DNA of 64,000 nucleotides from Glycomyces harbinensis (GCF_900101745.1 NZ_FNAD01000007.1:186001-250000), one strand, 5' to 3'; shown: positions 1-8,876, counted from the stretch's first letter. A program made the numbers and translations. Notes: a model not told the origin generated them from the letters alone.

Positions 1-489
1 GGGGCCTTCGTCCGCGAGCACGGCGATCCCGCCACGGCCCTGGTGATGCACACCGCCTGCCTAGAGCAATGCCGCGAAGCCGGTCTCCTGGGCGGATTCA
101 CCGCGGCACTCATCGAACTCGGTGAGGACCTGCTGCTCCTGGACCGGCCTGCTGAGGCCGTGACCTGCTTCAGCCAGGCCGTCGAGCAGGCGGAGGAGAT
201 GGCGTACCTGGCGTTCGAACGTATCGCAAGGAACGGTCTCGGTCGAGCACTCACCGCAACGGGCAGCACCGGCGACGCGATCGACCACCATGCGCGGGCC
301 GCGGCACTCGCCGAGACCCATGAAGACGTCTATGAACTCGCACGAGCCCGGCACGGTCTCGCCGCCGCCCACCGCCGACGGGGCGAGATGTCCGCCGCGG
401 TACGACATCTGCGGCGCGCGGTCCAAGGCTTCGAGGATTGCGAAGTGCCGGAGGCGGCGGCGGCCGCCGCGGAATTGGTTGGCTTGCAA
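1..489 (+). pseudogene. C-terminal TPR remnant of an AfsR/SARP-type regulator
   Basis: The frame is open from the first base, so the gene begins upstream of the window. About 160 residues of alpha-helical repeats are visible, with the spacing and Ala/Leu pattern of tetratricopeptide repeats as found at the C-terminus of AfsR/SARP and NB-ARC regulators (for example RPAEAVTCFSQAVEQAEE and AAVRHLRRAVQGFED). Similarity appears to stop near base 489. From there the frame runs about 20 further residues, to 549, through the antisense of the adjacent TetR gene. This suggests the natural C-terminus was replaced by a rearrangement. No DNA-binding domain is within view. The TPR assignment is fairly secure; the full-length family is inferred. 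Confidence 0.6.
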
Positions 490-1111
490 TACTTAAGGGT
501 TTGGATCCGAATTCGAGGACGGCCTGGACCTGTTCGCGGATGTCGGTGAGAACTTCCTGGTCGCTGCGATGCAGGTAGGCGGTGGCAGTCGTGCTGAAGT
601 GCACGATCGCAGTGACCACCCGCGCCACCGTCGCCGCCTCGCCGGTGTCGACGCGTGCATCGCGGGCGAGCATAGCGCTGACGCCGTCCTCTAGGCGGCC
701 GGCGAGGGTGAGGCCCTGTTTCCGGTACGGCTCTGCGGGGTCGCCGAGAACGAGTTCGTGCAGGTAAGTGCGGCCGTTCTCGACGTGCTCGCGTACGCAG
801 GTCACCACTGGGCGAATGAGCGCCAGCACCTGGTCGAGCGGGTCTTGTCCCGCTGCGGCCGCTGCGGCGAGTCCGTCGTCGATGGCGGTGGCGAACTTCT
901 GGTTCTGCACCATGATCAGCAGCTCCGCCTTGGTCGACGCGTACCGGAACAAGGTCCCGATGGCGATGTCCGCTCGGTCGGCGATCTGTTGCGTCGTGAC
1001 TCCACTCACTCCATGCTCGGCGAAAAGTGCCTGCGCCGCCGCCATGATGCGCTCTCGTTTCTCCTGCTTGGCGCGTTCTCGGCGCCTCATCGGGATTCCT
1101 CTGGCTCGCAT
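251..1111 (-). CDS. TetR/AcrR family regulator with aberrant C-terminal extension
   Basis: Start chosen at 1111 because AAGGAGG lies five bases upstream of that ATG. The N-terminal helix-turn-helix is clear (ALFAEHGVSGVTTQQIADRA, then GTLFRYASTKAEL). The protein is a close paralogue of the TetR encoded at 8136-8738, and the two align to the paralogue's last residues (DIREQVQAVLEF here, EIREQIQVLLPR there). The paralogue stops there. This gene continues for some 80 Arg/Pro-rich residues read from the antisense of the TPR remnant, so its own stop codon has been lost. It is divergent from the hydrolase operon at 1199 and probably represses it and itself. Whether the extended product folds is unknown. 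Confidence 0.8.
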   Translation of the reverse strand: MRARGIPMRRRERAKQEKRERIMAAAQALFAEHGVSGVTTQQIADRADIAIGTLFRYASTKAELLIMVQNQKFATAIDDGLAAAAAAGQDPLDQVLALIRPVVTCVREHVENGRTYLHELVLGDPAEPYRKQGLTLAGRLEDGVSAMLARDARVDTGEAATVARVVTAIVHFSTTATAYLHRSDQEVLTDIREQVQAVLEFGSKPLSIASQPIPRRPPPPPALRNPRSLGPRAADVVPRRTSRPVGGGRRRDRAGLVRVHRRLHGSRRVPRPAHGGRSRRRCCPLR

Positions 1112-1133
1112 CGCGGCCTCCTTGACAATATTG

Positions 1134-1174
1134 CTGAGTAGAGTCATACTTGAGCATACTCAGAATAACTGAGT
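1134..1174. promoter_or_regulatory. Probable TetR operator in the divergent promoter
   Basis: Several TGAGTA-type half sites lie between the divergent TetR and hydrolase genes. CTGAGTA (1134-1140) pairs with TACTCAG (1157-1163), and ACTCA (1158-1162) pairs with TGAGT (1170-1174) across a spacer ending in TAAC. The second pair resembles the core of the perfect repeat at 8085-8110, which lies next to the paralogous TetR. The shared sequence supports related regulators recognising related sites; binding itself is inferred. Confidence 0.65.
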
Positions 1175-1198
1175 GAAGCGAGAGCCCTGGAGAAGGAC

Positions 1199-2050
1199 AT
1201 GTCGGAGCCACGCACCGCGCAGCGATATCGGGACGCGCCGACGCGGACCATCGCCGCGGCGGACACCTCGTTCGCCTATCGCGAGCTCGGTCCGCGCAAC
1301 GGCGTTCCGCTGGTCGCCCTCATCCATCTGGGCGCGAACCTCGACAACTGGGACCCGCGCATCGTGGACGGCCTCGCCCGGGACCGACGCGTCATCGCCG
1401 TGGACTACCGAGGCGTCGGCGACTCCGCCGGGCGCGTTCGCGCCACGTTCGAGGAGATGGCCGCGGACATGGCGGCCGTCATCAGGGCACTGGGCCATGA
1501 CCGGGTCGATGTGCTCGGCATGTCGATGGGCGGCATGGTCGCCCAAGCGGTGCTCGAGCAGGCGCCGCAGCTGGTCGATCGACTGATCCTGGCCGGTTCC
1601 GGACCCGCGGGCGGGCCCGGGCTCACCGGCATGACCCGCGTGACCCTCGCGAACACGTTGCGCGCCGCGATCATGTTCAAGGATCCGAAGACGCTGCTGT
1701 TCTTCACCCGCACGCAGGTCGGCCGGCAGGCCGCCCGGGCGTATCTCAAGCGGTTGAAGGAACGCACGAAAGGACGCGACAAGGCGGTCGCCCCAGGAGT
1801 CGTGCGGGCGCAGTTGGCCGCGGTGCAGCGGTGGGGCGGGCAGGAGCCCGCGGACCTCTCGCGGTTCACCGGTCCGGTGCTCATCGTCCACGGCGACAGC
1901 GACGTCCTGGTCCCGCCGGCGAACGCGACCGCCCTTGCTCGGCGGCTGCCGACCGCGACGGTGACGATGTTGCCCGATTCCGGGCACGGCGTCGCCTTCC
2001 AGAACCACTACGCGTTCGTCAACGCCGCGCGGGACTTCCTGCGCCGGTAG
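1199..2050 (+). CDS. Alpha/beta hydrolase
   Basis: A 283-residue alpha/beta-hydrolase-fold enzyme. The nucleophile elbow is GMSMGG with Ser109, the likely acid is Asp235 in HGDSDVLVP, and the likely base is His263 in SGHGV. The length fits the single-domain esterase/epoxide-hydrolase-like group. No signal peptide is visible, so it should be cytoplasmic. It is first in a four-gene operon and is a paralogue of the hydrolase at 3148-4017, sharing features such as the FAYRELGP-like N-terminus and the LFF motif in the lid region. The divergent TetR suggests induction by a small lipophilic compound. Substrate is unknown. Confidence 0.85.
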   Translation: MSEPRTAQRYRDAPTRTIAAADTSFAYRELGPRNGVPLVALIHLGANLDNWDPRIVDGLARDRRVIAVDYRGVGDSAGRVRATFEEMAADMAAVIRALGHDRVDVLGMSMGGMVAQAVLEQAPQLVDRLILAGSGPAGGPGLTGMTRVTLANTLRAAIMFKDPKTLLFFTRTQVGRQAARAYLKRLKERTKGRDKAVAPGVVRAQLAAVQRWGGQEPADLSRFTGPVLIVHGDSDVLVPPANATALARRLPTATVTMLPDSGHGVAFQNHYAFVNAARDFLRR

Positions 2051-2100
2051 CGGCGACCGACCTCGACAGTCGATGACGAGAAGAAGGAGCAGGAAACGCC

Positions 2101-3096
2101 ATGAAAGCGTTCGTCGTCAACAAGTACAAGGGCCCGTTGCAGCTGGCCGACGTCCCCGAGCCGGTCGTAGGCGAGCGCGACGTGCTCGTCCAGGTGCAGG
2201 CCGCCGGCCTCAACCCTCTCGACGAGAAGATCCGGATCGGCGAGTTCAAGGCGATCCTGCCGTACAAGCTGCCGCTCGTCCTCGGCAACGACGTTGCCGG
2301 CACCGTCATCGGCGTCGGTGCGAAGGTCCGGGGCTTCGACCTCGGCGACCAGGTCTACGCCCGGCCCGACAAGGACCGCATCGGGACGTTCGCCGAGCGC
2401 ATCGCCATTGCCGAGGCCGACCTGGCCCTCACACCGCGATCCATCACCTTGGAGGAAGCCGGTTCGCTGCCGCTGGTCGCGCTGACCGCATGGCAGGCCC
2501 TCGTCGAGAAGGGGAACCTGCGCGCCGGGCAGCAGGTCCTCGTCCACGCCGGTGCCGGCGGCGTCGGATCGATCGCGATCCAACTCGCCAAGCACCTGGG
2601 CGCCACGGTCGCCACCACGGCCGGCGCCGCCAACGCGGACTTCGTGCGCGAACTCGGTGCCGACACCGTGATCGACTACCGCACCCAGGACTTCGAGCAG
2701 CTGCTGGGCGGTTACGACCTCGTACTGGACAGCCTCGGCGGCGAGAACCTCGAGAAGTCCCTGCGCGTGCTGCGCCCCGGAGGCAAGGCGATCAGCATCG
2801 CAGGTCCTCCGGACGCGGCCGTCGCGCGCGAGCTCGGCACCAACCCGGTAGTGCGTCTGGCGGTCACCGCTATGAGCGCCGGGATCCGCCGCCAGGCCAA
2901 GAAGCTCGGCGTGACCTACGAGTTCCTGTTCATGCGCGCCAGCGGCGCACAGCTCGGCGAGATCACCGCCCTCATCGACGGCGGCGCGCTGCGCCCGATC
3001 CTCAGCAAGGCCGTCCCCTTCGACCAGCTTCCCGAGGCCCTCGAGGCACTGGAGCGCGGCGGCATCCGAGGGAAAGTCGTCATTACCAAAGCCTGA
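2101..3096 (+). CDS. Zinc-independent quinone oxidoreductase-like NADP-dependent reductase (MDR family)
   Basis: A 331-residue medium-chain dehydrogenase/reductase. The N-terminal GroES-like domain contains GNDVAGTVIGVG, and the nucleotide-binding motif AGAGGVGSIAIQLAK starts near residue 150. The cysteines of zinc alcohol dehydrogenases are absent, placing it with NADPH-dependent quinone oxidoreductases and enoyl reductases. It sits 50 bases after the first hydrolase, with an AGAAGGAG ribosome site, and 51 bases before the second hydrolase, so the genes are probably co-transcribed. It may reduce an enone or quinone that the flanking hydrolases also process; that is inference. Confidence 0.86.
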   Translation: MKAFVVNKYKGPLQLADVPEPVVGERDVLVQVQAAGLNPLDEKIRIGEFKAILPYKLPLVLGNDVAGTVIGVGAKVRGFDLGDQVYARPDKDRIGTFAERIAIAEADLALTPRSITLEEAGSLPLVALTAWQALVEKGNLRAGQQVLVHAGAGGVGSIAIQLAKHLGATVATTAGAANADFVRELGADTVIDYRTQDFEQLLGGYDLVLDSLGGENLEKSLRVLRPGGKAISIAGPPDAAVARELGTNPVVRLAVTAMSAGIRRQAKKLGVTYEFLFMRASGAQLGEITALIDGGALRPILSKAVPFDQLPEALEALERGGIRGKVVITKA

Positions 3097-3147
3097 CCAG
3101 CCCAATCAACCATCATTAGCATCAGTCAGACGCGGAGGAGCACCATC

Positions 3148-4017
3148 ATGAACACGAGCAGCAACCAAGACCGTCCGGTCATCACGTCGTACGTCGAGGC
3201 GCCGACGCGCACCGTTTCCGCCAGGGGCGTCAACTTCGTCTACCGCGAGTTGGGGCCGAAGGGCGGGATCCCGGTCGTCTTCTTCGTCCATCTCGCCGCC
3301 ACGCTCGACTACTGGGACCCGCAGATCGTCGACGCGATCGCGAAGGACCGCCATGTCATCACGTTCGACCAGCGCGGTGTCGGCGCCTCCAACGGCGAGG
3401 TGCCCGACAGCATCGAGGCGATGGCCGAGGACGCCTACGCGTTCATCACCGCGCTCGGCTTCGACAAGATCGACGTCTTCTCCTTCTCACTCGGCGGCAT
3501 GATCGCCCAAACGCTCATCGCCGAGCACCCGGACCTGGTCCGCAGGCTGGTCCTCACCGGCACCGGCCCCAAGGGCGGCAAGGACATCGACAAGGTCGCC
3601 GGGATGACCTACCGCGACATCCTGAAGGCGACGCTGACACGCTCGGATCCGCGGGAGTTTCTGTTCTTCAACCGCGACGCTGTCGGCAAGCGCGCCGCGA
3701 AGGCGTACGTCGAGCGGACGACGGGCTCGCACACTGAGGTCCGCGACGCTCCGATGAAGACGAAGGGGTTCCAGACGCAGCTCAAGGCCATCAAGAAGTA
3801 CGGCCGCGGCACACCGCAAGACCTGTCGAAGCTCACCCAGCCGACCCTGATCGCCAACGGCGACCACGACCGCATGGTGCCCTCGGTCCTGTCCGAGGAC
3901 ATGCACCGCCGCATCAAGGACTCCGAGCTGATCATCTACCCGAACTCCGGCCACGGCGGGGTCTTCCAGTACCACCGGGAGTTCGCGCCCGTCGCCGCCG
4001 AGTTCCTGAACCGATGA
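3148..4017 (+). CDS. Alpha/beta hydrolase (paralogue of 1199-2050)
   Basis: A 289-residue alpha/beta hydrolase with nucleophile Ser114 in FSFSLGG, probable acid Asp241 in NGDHDRMVP and probable base His269 in NSGHGG. It resembles the hydrolase at the head of the operon along its whole length, so the pair arose by duplication and was kept around the oxidoreductase gene. No export signal is visible. A GGAGGAGC ribosome site precedes the ATG. The specificity is unknown. Two hydrolases plus a reductase in a TetR-controlled operon resemble detoxification or small-ester catabolism modules. Confidence 0.85.
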   Translation: MNTSSNQDRPVITSYVEAPTRTVSARGVNFVYRELGPKGGIPVVFFVHLAATLDYWDPQIVDAIAKDRHVITFDQRGVGASNGEVPDSIEAMAEDAYAFITALGFDKIDVFSFSLGGMIAQTLIAEHPDLVRRLVLTGTGPKGGKDIDKVAGMTYRDILKATLTRSDPREFLFFNRDAVGKRAAKAYVERTTGSHTEVRDAPMKTKGFQTQLKAIKKYGRGTPQDLSKLTQPTLIANGDHDRMVPSVLSEDMHRRIKDSELIIYPNSGHGGVFQYHREFAPVAAEFLNR

Positions 4018-4049
4018 GCGGCACCCGAACCGACCGAGGAGGATCGGCG

Positions 4050-4844
4050 ATGACAACGGCACCCGCCTCCGTCAAGAAGCCCTTCACGTCATCGATCCTG
4101 CTGTGGGTGCGCGACGACCGGCCCCGGCAGCAGGGGATGGACCGCTGGAAGGGCCCGCACTCCAAGATCATCAGCGCCACACCGGGACTCGATGAGTACC
4201 GCCAGATCCACCTGGCCGAGGACAACCCCGGCCTGTGGCCCGAGGCCGACGGTGTCGAGACCGCCATCCCCGCCGACCGCAGGATCGACGGGATCGCCGA
4301 GGTCACCTTCAAGTCCGTGCTCTCGCCCCTGCTGGGCCGGAAACAGACCAAGCTCGCCTATCTCGACGAGGTGAACCTGTTCCGCCGCACCCTGCTCTAC
4401 GCCGGGCCGCCGTATTCGGCGCGCTGGTACGACATCGCGGCCACCGGTGAGCGGGCGGGAGCCAGGGCCCTGATCTACGTCAGGAGAAAGGAGGGAGTCG
4501 CCACCGGTGCCTTCCGGAGGATCATCACCGACCGCCTCGCCCCCGCGCTCGCGGCCACGGGTGAGTTGAAAGAGCTGCGGACCCAGGTGTTCATGCCCTG
4601 GCGCCGGGGCCAGTGGAACACGCCGAACGTGGCGCACGACAACCCGGCCGACCGGCAGTTCCACGCCTCGATCAGCCTCGGCTTCACCGATGCCGACGCG
4701 CGGAGCGCGTTCTTCGCGGGCGCCGCCGTCGCGAGCCTGTCGTCCAGGCTTCCCGCGTTCGCCACCGCGGTTCACGTCTACGAAGTGGAAGCGGCTCTCA
4801 CGTACGTGGAGGGCGGGAGGGTTCTTCCCCACTACCGGAAGTGA
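4050..4844 (+). CDS. EthD/dimeric alpha-beta barrel-like protein
   Basis: An earlier in-frame ATG at 4014 overlaps the previous stop, but GAGGAGG ends just before the ATG at 4050, giving 264 residues. Two related halves are visible. Each begins with a beta-strand followed by an amphipathic helix: SILLWVRDDRP with RWKGPHSKII near the N-terminus, and RALIYVRRKEG with FRRIITDRLAPAL in the second half. This looks like two tandem ferredoxin-like modules of the EthD/ABM type. Such proteins often bind or degrade small aromatic compounds. It closes the operon. The fold call is moderate and the function unknown. Confidence 0.55.
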   Translation: MTTAPASVKKPFTSSILLWVRDDRPRQQGMDRWKGPHSKIISATPGLDEYRQIHLAEDNPGLWPEADGVETAIPADRRIDGIAEVTFKSVLSPLLGRKQTKLAYLDEVNLFRRTLLYAGPPYSARWYDIAATGERAGARALIYVRRKEGVATGAFRRIITDRLAPALAATGELKELRTQVFMPWRRGQWNTPNVAHDNPADRQFHASISLGFTDADARSAFFAGAAVASLSSRLPAFATAVHVYEVEAALTYVEGGRVLPHYRK

Positions 4845-4873
4845 CCGGGCTTGGGCGAATGCCCGACTTGTGT

Positions 4874-5242
4874 TCAGCGCCAGGTGCCGTGCCAGTCGTA
4901 GAGCGGTGCGGTGGTCTGATACTCGCGGAGGGTACGGATCAGCCCGCTCTCGTGTCGGGCGATGGTCGCGCCTTCGAAGCCGGCGCGTTCGCCTGCCCAG
5001 GTGCATTCGAAGTTCCACTCGGCGATCTCGCGGTCGCCGGTGACGATGTGGTCGGTGACCTCCCACCGGTGCACGACGCCGCCCTTGTCGAACCAGGTCT
5101 GGGCCCATTGATGAACCGTGTCGCGGCCGCGGTAGACCGGCCCGTAGCACTCGGTGATGTGGCAATGCTCGGTGACGGCGCGGGCGATGCGGTCGGCGTC
5201 GGCGGCGATCCAGGCGTCGATGTATTCGGTCAATGCGGTCAT
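4874..5242 (-). CDS. SnoaL-like/NTF2-fold protein
   Basis: A 122-residue protein starting at MTALTEYIDAWIAADADRI; an upstream in-frame extension to 5353 is Arg/Pro-rich and probably untranslated. The pattern (EYIDAW, HCHITECYGPVYRGRDTVHQWAQTWF, EWNFECTWAG) is that of the SnoaL_2/NTF2-like superfamily of small polyketide cyclases, isomerases and binding proteins. It is convergent with the EthD-like gene and lies 117 bases downstream of the dihydrolipoamide dehydrogenase, perhaps in the same transcript. Function cannot be assigned more closely. Confidence 0.7.
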   Translation of the reverse strand: MTALTEYIDAWIAADADRIARAVTEHCHITECYGPVYRGRDTVHQWAQTWFDKGGVVHRWEVTDHIVTGDREIAEWNFECTWAGERAGFEGATIARHESGLIRTLREYQTTAPLYDWHGTWR

Positions 5243-5359
5243 GCGGTCGACGATAGCCACCTGAGTCCATTCACGACAGAGCGGCGGGGCCTTGGCGCTG
5301 GAGTTCCCGGGTCGCGGGTGGCGGCGCGGGCCAACTCGGCCTCGCCGATGCACTCGTGC

Positions 5360-6760
5360 TCAGAGGTTGATCATGTGGCCGGTGAGACCATGGAATGCCT
5401 CCTGGAGCGCCTCGCCGAGCGTGGGATGGGTGTGGACGTTGCGGGCCAGTTCGGCGGCGGTCAGGTCCCACTTCTGTGCGAGGGTGAGCTCGGGGAGGAG
5501 CTCGGCGACGTCGGCGCCGACCATGTGCCCGCCGAGGAGCTCGCCGTGCGCCGCGTCGGCGACGAGCTTGACGAAGCCGCCCGGCTCGCCCAGTCCCTGC
5601 GCCTTGCCGTTGGCGGCGAAGGGGAACTTCGCGACCAGCACGTCGTGGCCTTCGTCGCGGGCCTGTTGCTCGGTCAGGCCGAACGAGGCGACCTGGGGCT
5701 GACTGAAGGTCGCGCGGGGCATCATCCGGTAGTCGCCCAGCGGCATGGTCTCCGCTCCGGCTATGGTCTCGGCGGCGACGACGCCCTGGGCCTCGGCGAC
5801 GTGGGCGAGCTGGAGCTTGGCGGTGACATCGCCGATGGCGTACAGGTGCGGCACATTGGTGCGCATGTACCGGTCGATCGTGATGGCGCCGCGTTCGGTG
5901 AGTGCGACGCCGGTGCGCTCCAGGCCGTAGCCGGTGACGCGGGGCGCGAAGCCGACGGACAAGAGCACCTTGTCGGCCCGGATGCTCGACCGCTCACCCC
6001 CGGCCGCGGTGTAGGTGATCGTGACCGACGTCCCGTCGTCGTCCACGGACTCGACCCGGGTTGACGTGAGTACGGCGATGCCGAGCTTCTTGTACTGGCG
6101 GGTCAGCTCCTTCGACACCTCGGCGTCCTCGTTCGGCAGGGCCCGGTCGAGGAACTCGACGACGGTGACCTCGACGCCGTAGCCTCGCAGGATGTAGGCG
6201 AACTCCATGCCGATCGCTCCGGCGCCGACGATGACGATCGAGCGCGGCAGTTCGCGGCTGAGGATCTGCGACTCAAAGGTGACGACGTTCTCGCTGGTCG
6301 CCACCCCCGGCAGCAGCCGCACGGTGGAGCCGGTGGCGATGACGGCGTCGTCGAAGGTGACGGTCTGATTGCCGCCGTCGGTGAGCGCCACCTCGATGGT
6401 GTGGGCGTCGGTGAAGGTGCCGTGGCCGTCGATTTCGGTGACGGCGTTCTTCTTCATGAGGAAATGAACGCCCTTGACCCGGCCGTCTGCCACTTGGCGG
6501 CTGCGGTCGTAGGCGGCGCCGTAGTCGAACGTCACCTCGCCCGAGATCCCGTACTGCTTCGCCTGGTGTTGGAAGGTATGAGCGAGTTCCGCGTTGCGCA
6601 GCAGCGCTTTGGAGGGAATGCAGCCGATGTTCAGGCACACGCCTCCCCAGTACTGCTTCTCGATGACCGCGACCGTCTTGCCGAGTTGGGAGGCGCGGAT
6701 CGCGGCCACGTAGCCACCGGGTCCCGCACCGAGGACGACGACGTCGAAATGCGTGCTCAT
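5360..6760 (-). CDS. lpdA: Dihydrolipoamide dehydrogenase
   Basis: A 466-residue flavoprotein disulfide reductase that reoxidises dihydrolipoamide in 2-oxoacid dehydrogenase complexes, passing electrons through FAD to NAD. The FAD motif [10 protein letters not shown] lies near residue 11, the redox disulfide is Cys42 and Cys47 in [12 protein letters not shown], the NAD motif GAGAIGMEF is near residue 180, and the C-terminal HTHPTLGE carries the His445/Glu450 catalytic dyad. All essential residues are present. No E1 or E2 gene adjoins it, so it is an orphan copy that could serve a distant complex or a redox task linked to its neighbours. Confidence 0.93.
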   Translation of the reverse strand: MSTHFDVVVLGAGPGGYVAAIRASQLGKTVAVIEKQYWGGVCLNIGCIPSKALLRNAELAHTFQHQAKQYGISGEVTFDYGAAYDRSRQVADGRVKGVHFLMKKNAVTEIDGHGTFTDAHTIEVALTDGGNQTVTFDDAVIATGSTVRLLPGVATSENVVTFESQILSRELPRSIVIVGAGAIGMEFAYILRGYGVEVTVVEFLDRALPNEDAEVSKELTRQYKKLGIAVLTSTRVESVDDDGTSVTITYTAAGGERSSIRADKVLLSVGFAPRVTGYGLERTGVALTERGAITIDRYMRTNVPHLYAIGDVTAKLQLAHVAEAQGVVAAETIAGAETMPLGDYRMMPRATFSQPQVASFGLTEQQARDEGHDVLVAKFPFAANGKAQGLGEPGGFVKLVADAAHGELLGGHMVGADVAELLPELTLAQKWDLTAAELARNVHTHPTLGEALQEAFHGLTGHMINL

Positions 6761-6833
6761 GGAGATGCTCCTTCTTGCTCGCTTGCACCCTGCGCGTCAT
6801 CTCGCCAGGCCGGCCGGATGAGCCGGACGACGG

Positions 6834-6868
6834 CGAGTCCGCCCGCCGGTCAGGACCGGGCGGACTCG
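6834..6868 (-). terminator. Hairpin terminator after the old-yellow-enzyme gene
   Basis: Perfect 12-base arms CGAGTCCGCCCG (6834-6845) and CGGGCGGACTCG (6857-6868) flank an 11-base loop, directly after the stop at 6884 on the minus strand. It separates the reductase gene from lpdA downstream. No U-tract follows, as is common in high-GC actinomycetes. Confidence 0.65.
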
Positions 6869-6883
6869 GTCGCGCAGCCAAGC

Positions 6884-7966
6884 CTAGATCTGAGTCCGGG
6901 CCAGGGTCGGGTAGTCGGTGTAGCCGGCGGCCGCACCGCCGTAGAGGGTCTCGGGGTCGACCTCGTTCAGGTCGGCGCCGGTGCGGAGCCGGTGGACGAT
7001 GTCGGGGTTGGCCAGCGCGAATCGGCCCAGCGGGGCGATGTCGGCCAGGCCCGCCTCGATCTCGTCGGCGATCTGCTCGCGGGTGCGGCCGTAGCGGAGC
7101 ACCAGCAGCGCGGTCGGCCACACGTCCCGGAGGGAGCGCAGCAGCTCGTCGTCGCCGACGTGGTGCAGGTGCAGGTAGGCGAGCTGCAGCGGGGCGAGTT
7201 CGCCGACGAGGTGCCGGTACTGGGCGCGGACGCTCTCGGTGTCGCCCTCGTCGATGCCGCCGAGCGGGAAGGCGGGGGAGAGGCGGATGCCGACGCGGTC
7301 GGCGCCGATCTCCTCGGCGACCGCCTGCGCGAGCTCGATGACGAACCGGGACCGGCGCTCCACCGATCCGCCGTAGGCGTCGGTGCGGTGGTTCGCGTTC
7401 GGGGACAGGAACTGGTGCAGCAGGTAGCCGTTGGCGCCGTGGATCTCGACCCCGTCGGCTCCGGCGCTGATCGCCGATGCCGCGGCGTGGCGGAACTCGG
7501 CGATCACGGCCTGGACTTCCGCGGTGGTCAGTTCGCGCGGGACGGGCGTCTGCTGCGGCCCGGTCGGCGTGAACATCTCCTGGTCGGCGTTGATGGCCGA
7601 CGGGGCCACCGGCAGGCGGCCGTGCGGCGTGTTGTCCGGGTGCGAGATGCGTCCCACGTGCATGAGCTGGATGAACAGGGACCCGCCGCCCGCGTGCACC
7701 GCGTCGGCGACCGGCCGCCAGCCCTCGACGTGCTCGGGCGTGTAGATCCCGGGCGTGTTGAAGTAGCCCTGCCCGTCAGCGGACGGTTGGGTGCCCTCGG
7801 TGATGAGCAGTCCGAGTGAGGCGCGCTGCCCGTAGTACTGGGCGGCGAGTTCGCCGGGGGTGCCGTCGGCGTCGGCTCGGTTGCGGGTCATCGGCGCCAG
7901 TGCGAGCCGGTGCGGGAGCTCGACGCGTCCCAGTTTGAACGGCTGCCAGAGAGAAGACGAGGTCAT
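6884..7966 (-). CDS. Old yellow enzyme family alkene reductase (NemA-like)
   Basis: The start MTSSSLWQPF at 7966 is preferred over the ATG 21 bases upstream because the conserved family sequence begins there and AAAGGA lies ahead of it. The 360-residue TIM-barrel flavoprotein shows the OYE signature: LAPMTRNRA, the catalytic HGAN for substrate binding (VEIHGANGYLLHQFLSPNAN), and RYGRT near the C-terminus for FMN binding. It should reduce activated C=C bonds with NADPH. It is divergent from the TetR at 8136 across a perfect inverted repeat, the classic layout of electrophile-induced ene-reductases. Confidence 0.92.
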   Translation of the reverse strand: MTSSSLWQPFKLGRVELPHRLALAPMTRNRADADGTPGELAAQYYGQRASLGLLITEGTQPSADGQGYFNTPGIYTPEHVEGWRPVADAVHAGGGSLFIQLMHVGRISHPDNTPHGRLPVAPSAINADQEMFTPTGPQQTPVPRELTTAEVQAVIAEFRHAAASAISAGADGVEIHGANGYLLHQFLSPNANHRTDAYGGSVERRSRFVIELAQAVAEEIGADRVGIRLSPAFPLGGIDEGDTESVRAQYRHLVGELAPLQLAYLHLHHVGDDELLRSLRDVWPTALLVLRYGRTREQIADEIEAGLADIAPLGRFALANPDIVHRLRTGADLNEVDPETLYGGAAAGYTDYPTLARTQI

Positions 7967-8084
7967 GGTATGGACGGTCCTTTGCATCGGTCGGTCGGGA
8001 ACGCCACCGGTGCGGCCACGAGACGCGGTGCCTCGGGCCTTCGTGGGAGAATGAACCGAGGCACTTCCGAGCCCACGCGGTAAC

Positions 8085-8110
8085 GACTATACTCATAACT
8101 GAGTATAGTC
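8085..8110. promoter_or_regulatory. TetR operator, perfect inverted repeat
   Basis: GACTATACTCA (8085-8095) and its exact reverse complement TGAGTATAGTC (8100-8110) are separated by TAAC. The 26-base element sits between the divergent reductase and TetR genes, 25 bases upstream of the TetR ATG. Its core recurs in imperfect form at 1158-1174 beside the paralogous TetR. Confidence 0.85.
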
Positions 8111-8135
8111 AGAGTTTATTCCCGAAGGAGGCACT

Positions 8136-8738
8136 ATGCCAACCGCCCCGCAACCGGTCGGGCGGCGCGAGCGGAACAAGCAGGAGAAGCTCGACCGCAT
8201 TACGGCCGCCGCCAGCGAACTCTTCGCCGAGCACGGCGTCGACGAGGTCACCACCCAGCAGATCGCCGACAAGGCCGACATCGGTACCGGCACCCTGTTC
8301 CTCTACGCCAAGAACAAGGGCGAGCTGCTCCTGCTCGTGCAGAACACGGCCTACGCCGACGCGCTCGCCGAAGGCAGAGCCGCCGCCGAGGCCGCCCCCG
8401 ATGTACTCGACGCGGTGATGGCGATCATCGCCCCCGTAGTGGCCTGCAACCGCAAGCAGATCGACAACGGCCGCACCTACCTGCGGGAGATGGTCTTCGG
8501 CGACCCCGCCGAACCCCACCACCGCGAAGCCCTCGGCCTCACCGTCCAGACCGAGCAGGCGATCGCCGAGGTCCTGCGACGGGACCAGCGCATCGACCCC
8601 GGCGCCGCGGCGACGCTCGCGCACATCGTCTCCGCGATCATGTTCATCAGCATGGCCGCCACCATCAACATAGGCCACACCGTCGACGACATCCTCAGTG
8701 AAATCCGCGAGCAGATCCAAGTCCTTCTGCCACGCTGA
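8136..8738 (+). CDS. TetR/AcrR family regulator
   Basis: A 200-residue regulator with an N-terminal helix-turn-helix (ELFAEHGVDEVTTQQIADKAD, GTLFLYAKNKGEL) and a helical ligand domain. AAGGAGG precedes the ATG by four bases. It is the intact paralogue of the TetR at 251-1111, with strong identity through the DNA-binding region (KQEK, TTQQIAD, GTLF.YA, LVQN). It presumably represses itself and the divergent alkene reductase by binding the perfect inverted repeat between them. Electrophiles or quinones would be plausible inducers given the target, by analogy with NemR-type systems. Confidence 0.9.
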   Translation: MPTAPQPVGRRERNKQEKLDRITAAASELFAEHGVDEVTTQQIADKADIGTGTLFLYAKNKGELLLLVQNTAYADALAEGRAAAEAAPDVLDAVMAIIAPVVACNRKQIDNGRTYLREMVFGDPAEPHHREALGLTVQTEQAIAEVLRRDQRIDPGAAATLAHIVSAIMFISMAATINIGHTVDDILSEIREQIQVLLPR

Positions 8739-8876
8739 TTGACGCGGCCACGGGCCGGACGCCGGACGCTTGAGCACCGAGTCTCCGAGGATGCCGGTGC
8801 CAGTGCAGGTGTCTACCATCCGAACTGACCGGCCAACAGGCATGTCCGCCGATGCCAACTGAAGGGGCGTCCCAGC

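Noticed and set aside
4846-4865. Short CGGGC/GCCCG stem between the EthD-like and SnoaL-like genes
   Set aside because: Only five pairs with a ten-base loop, too weak to call a terminator.
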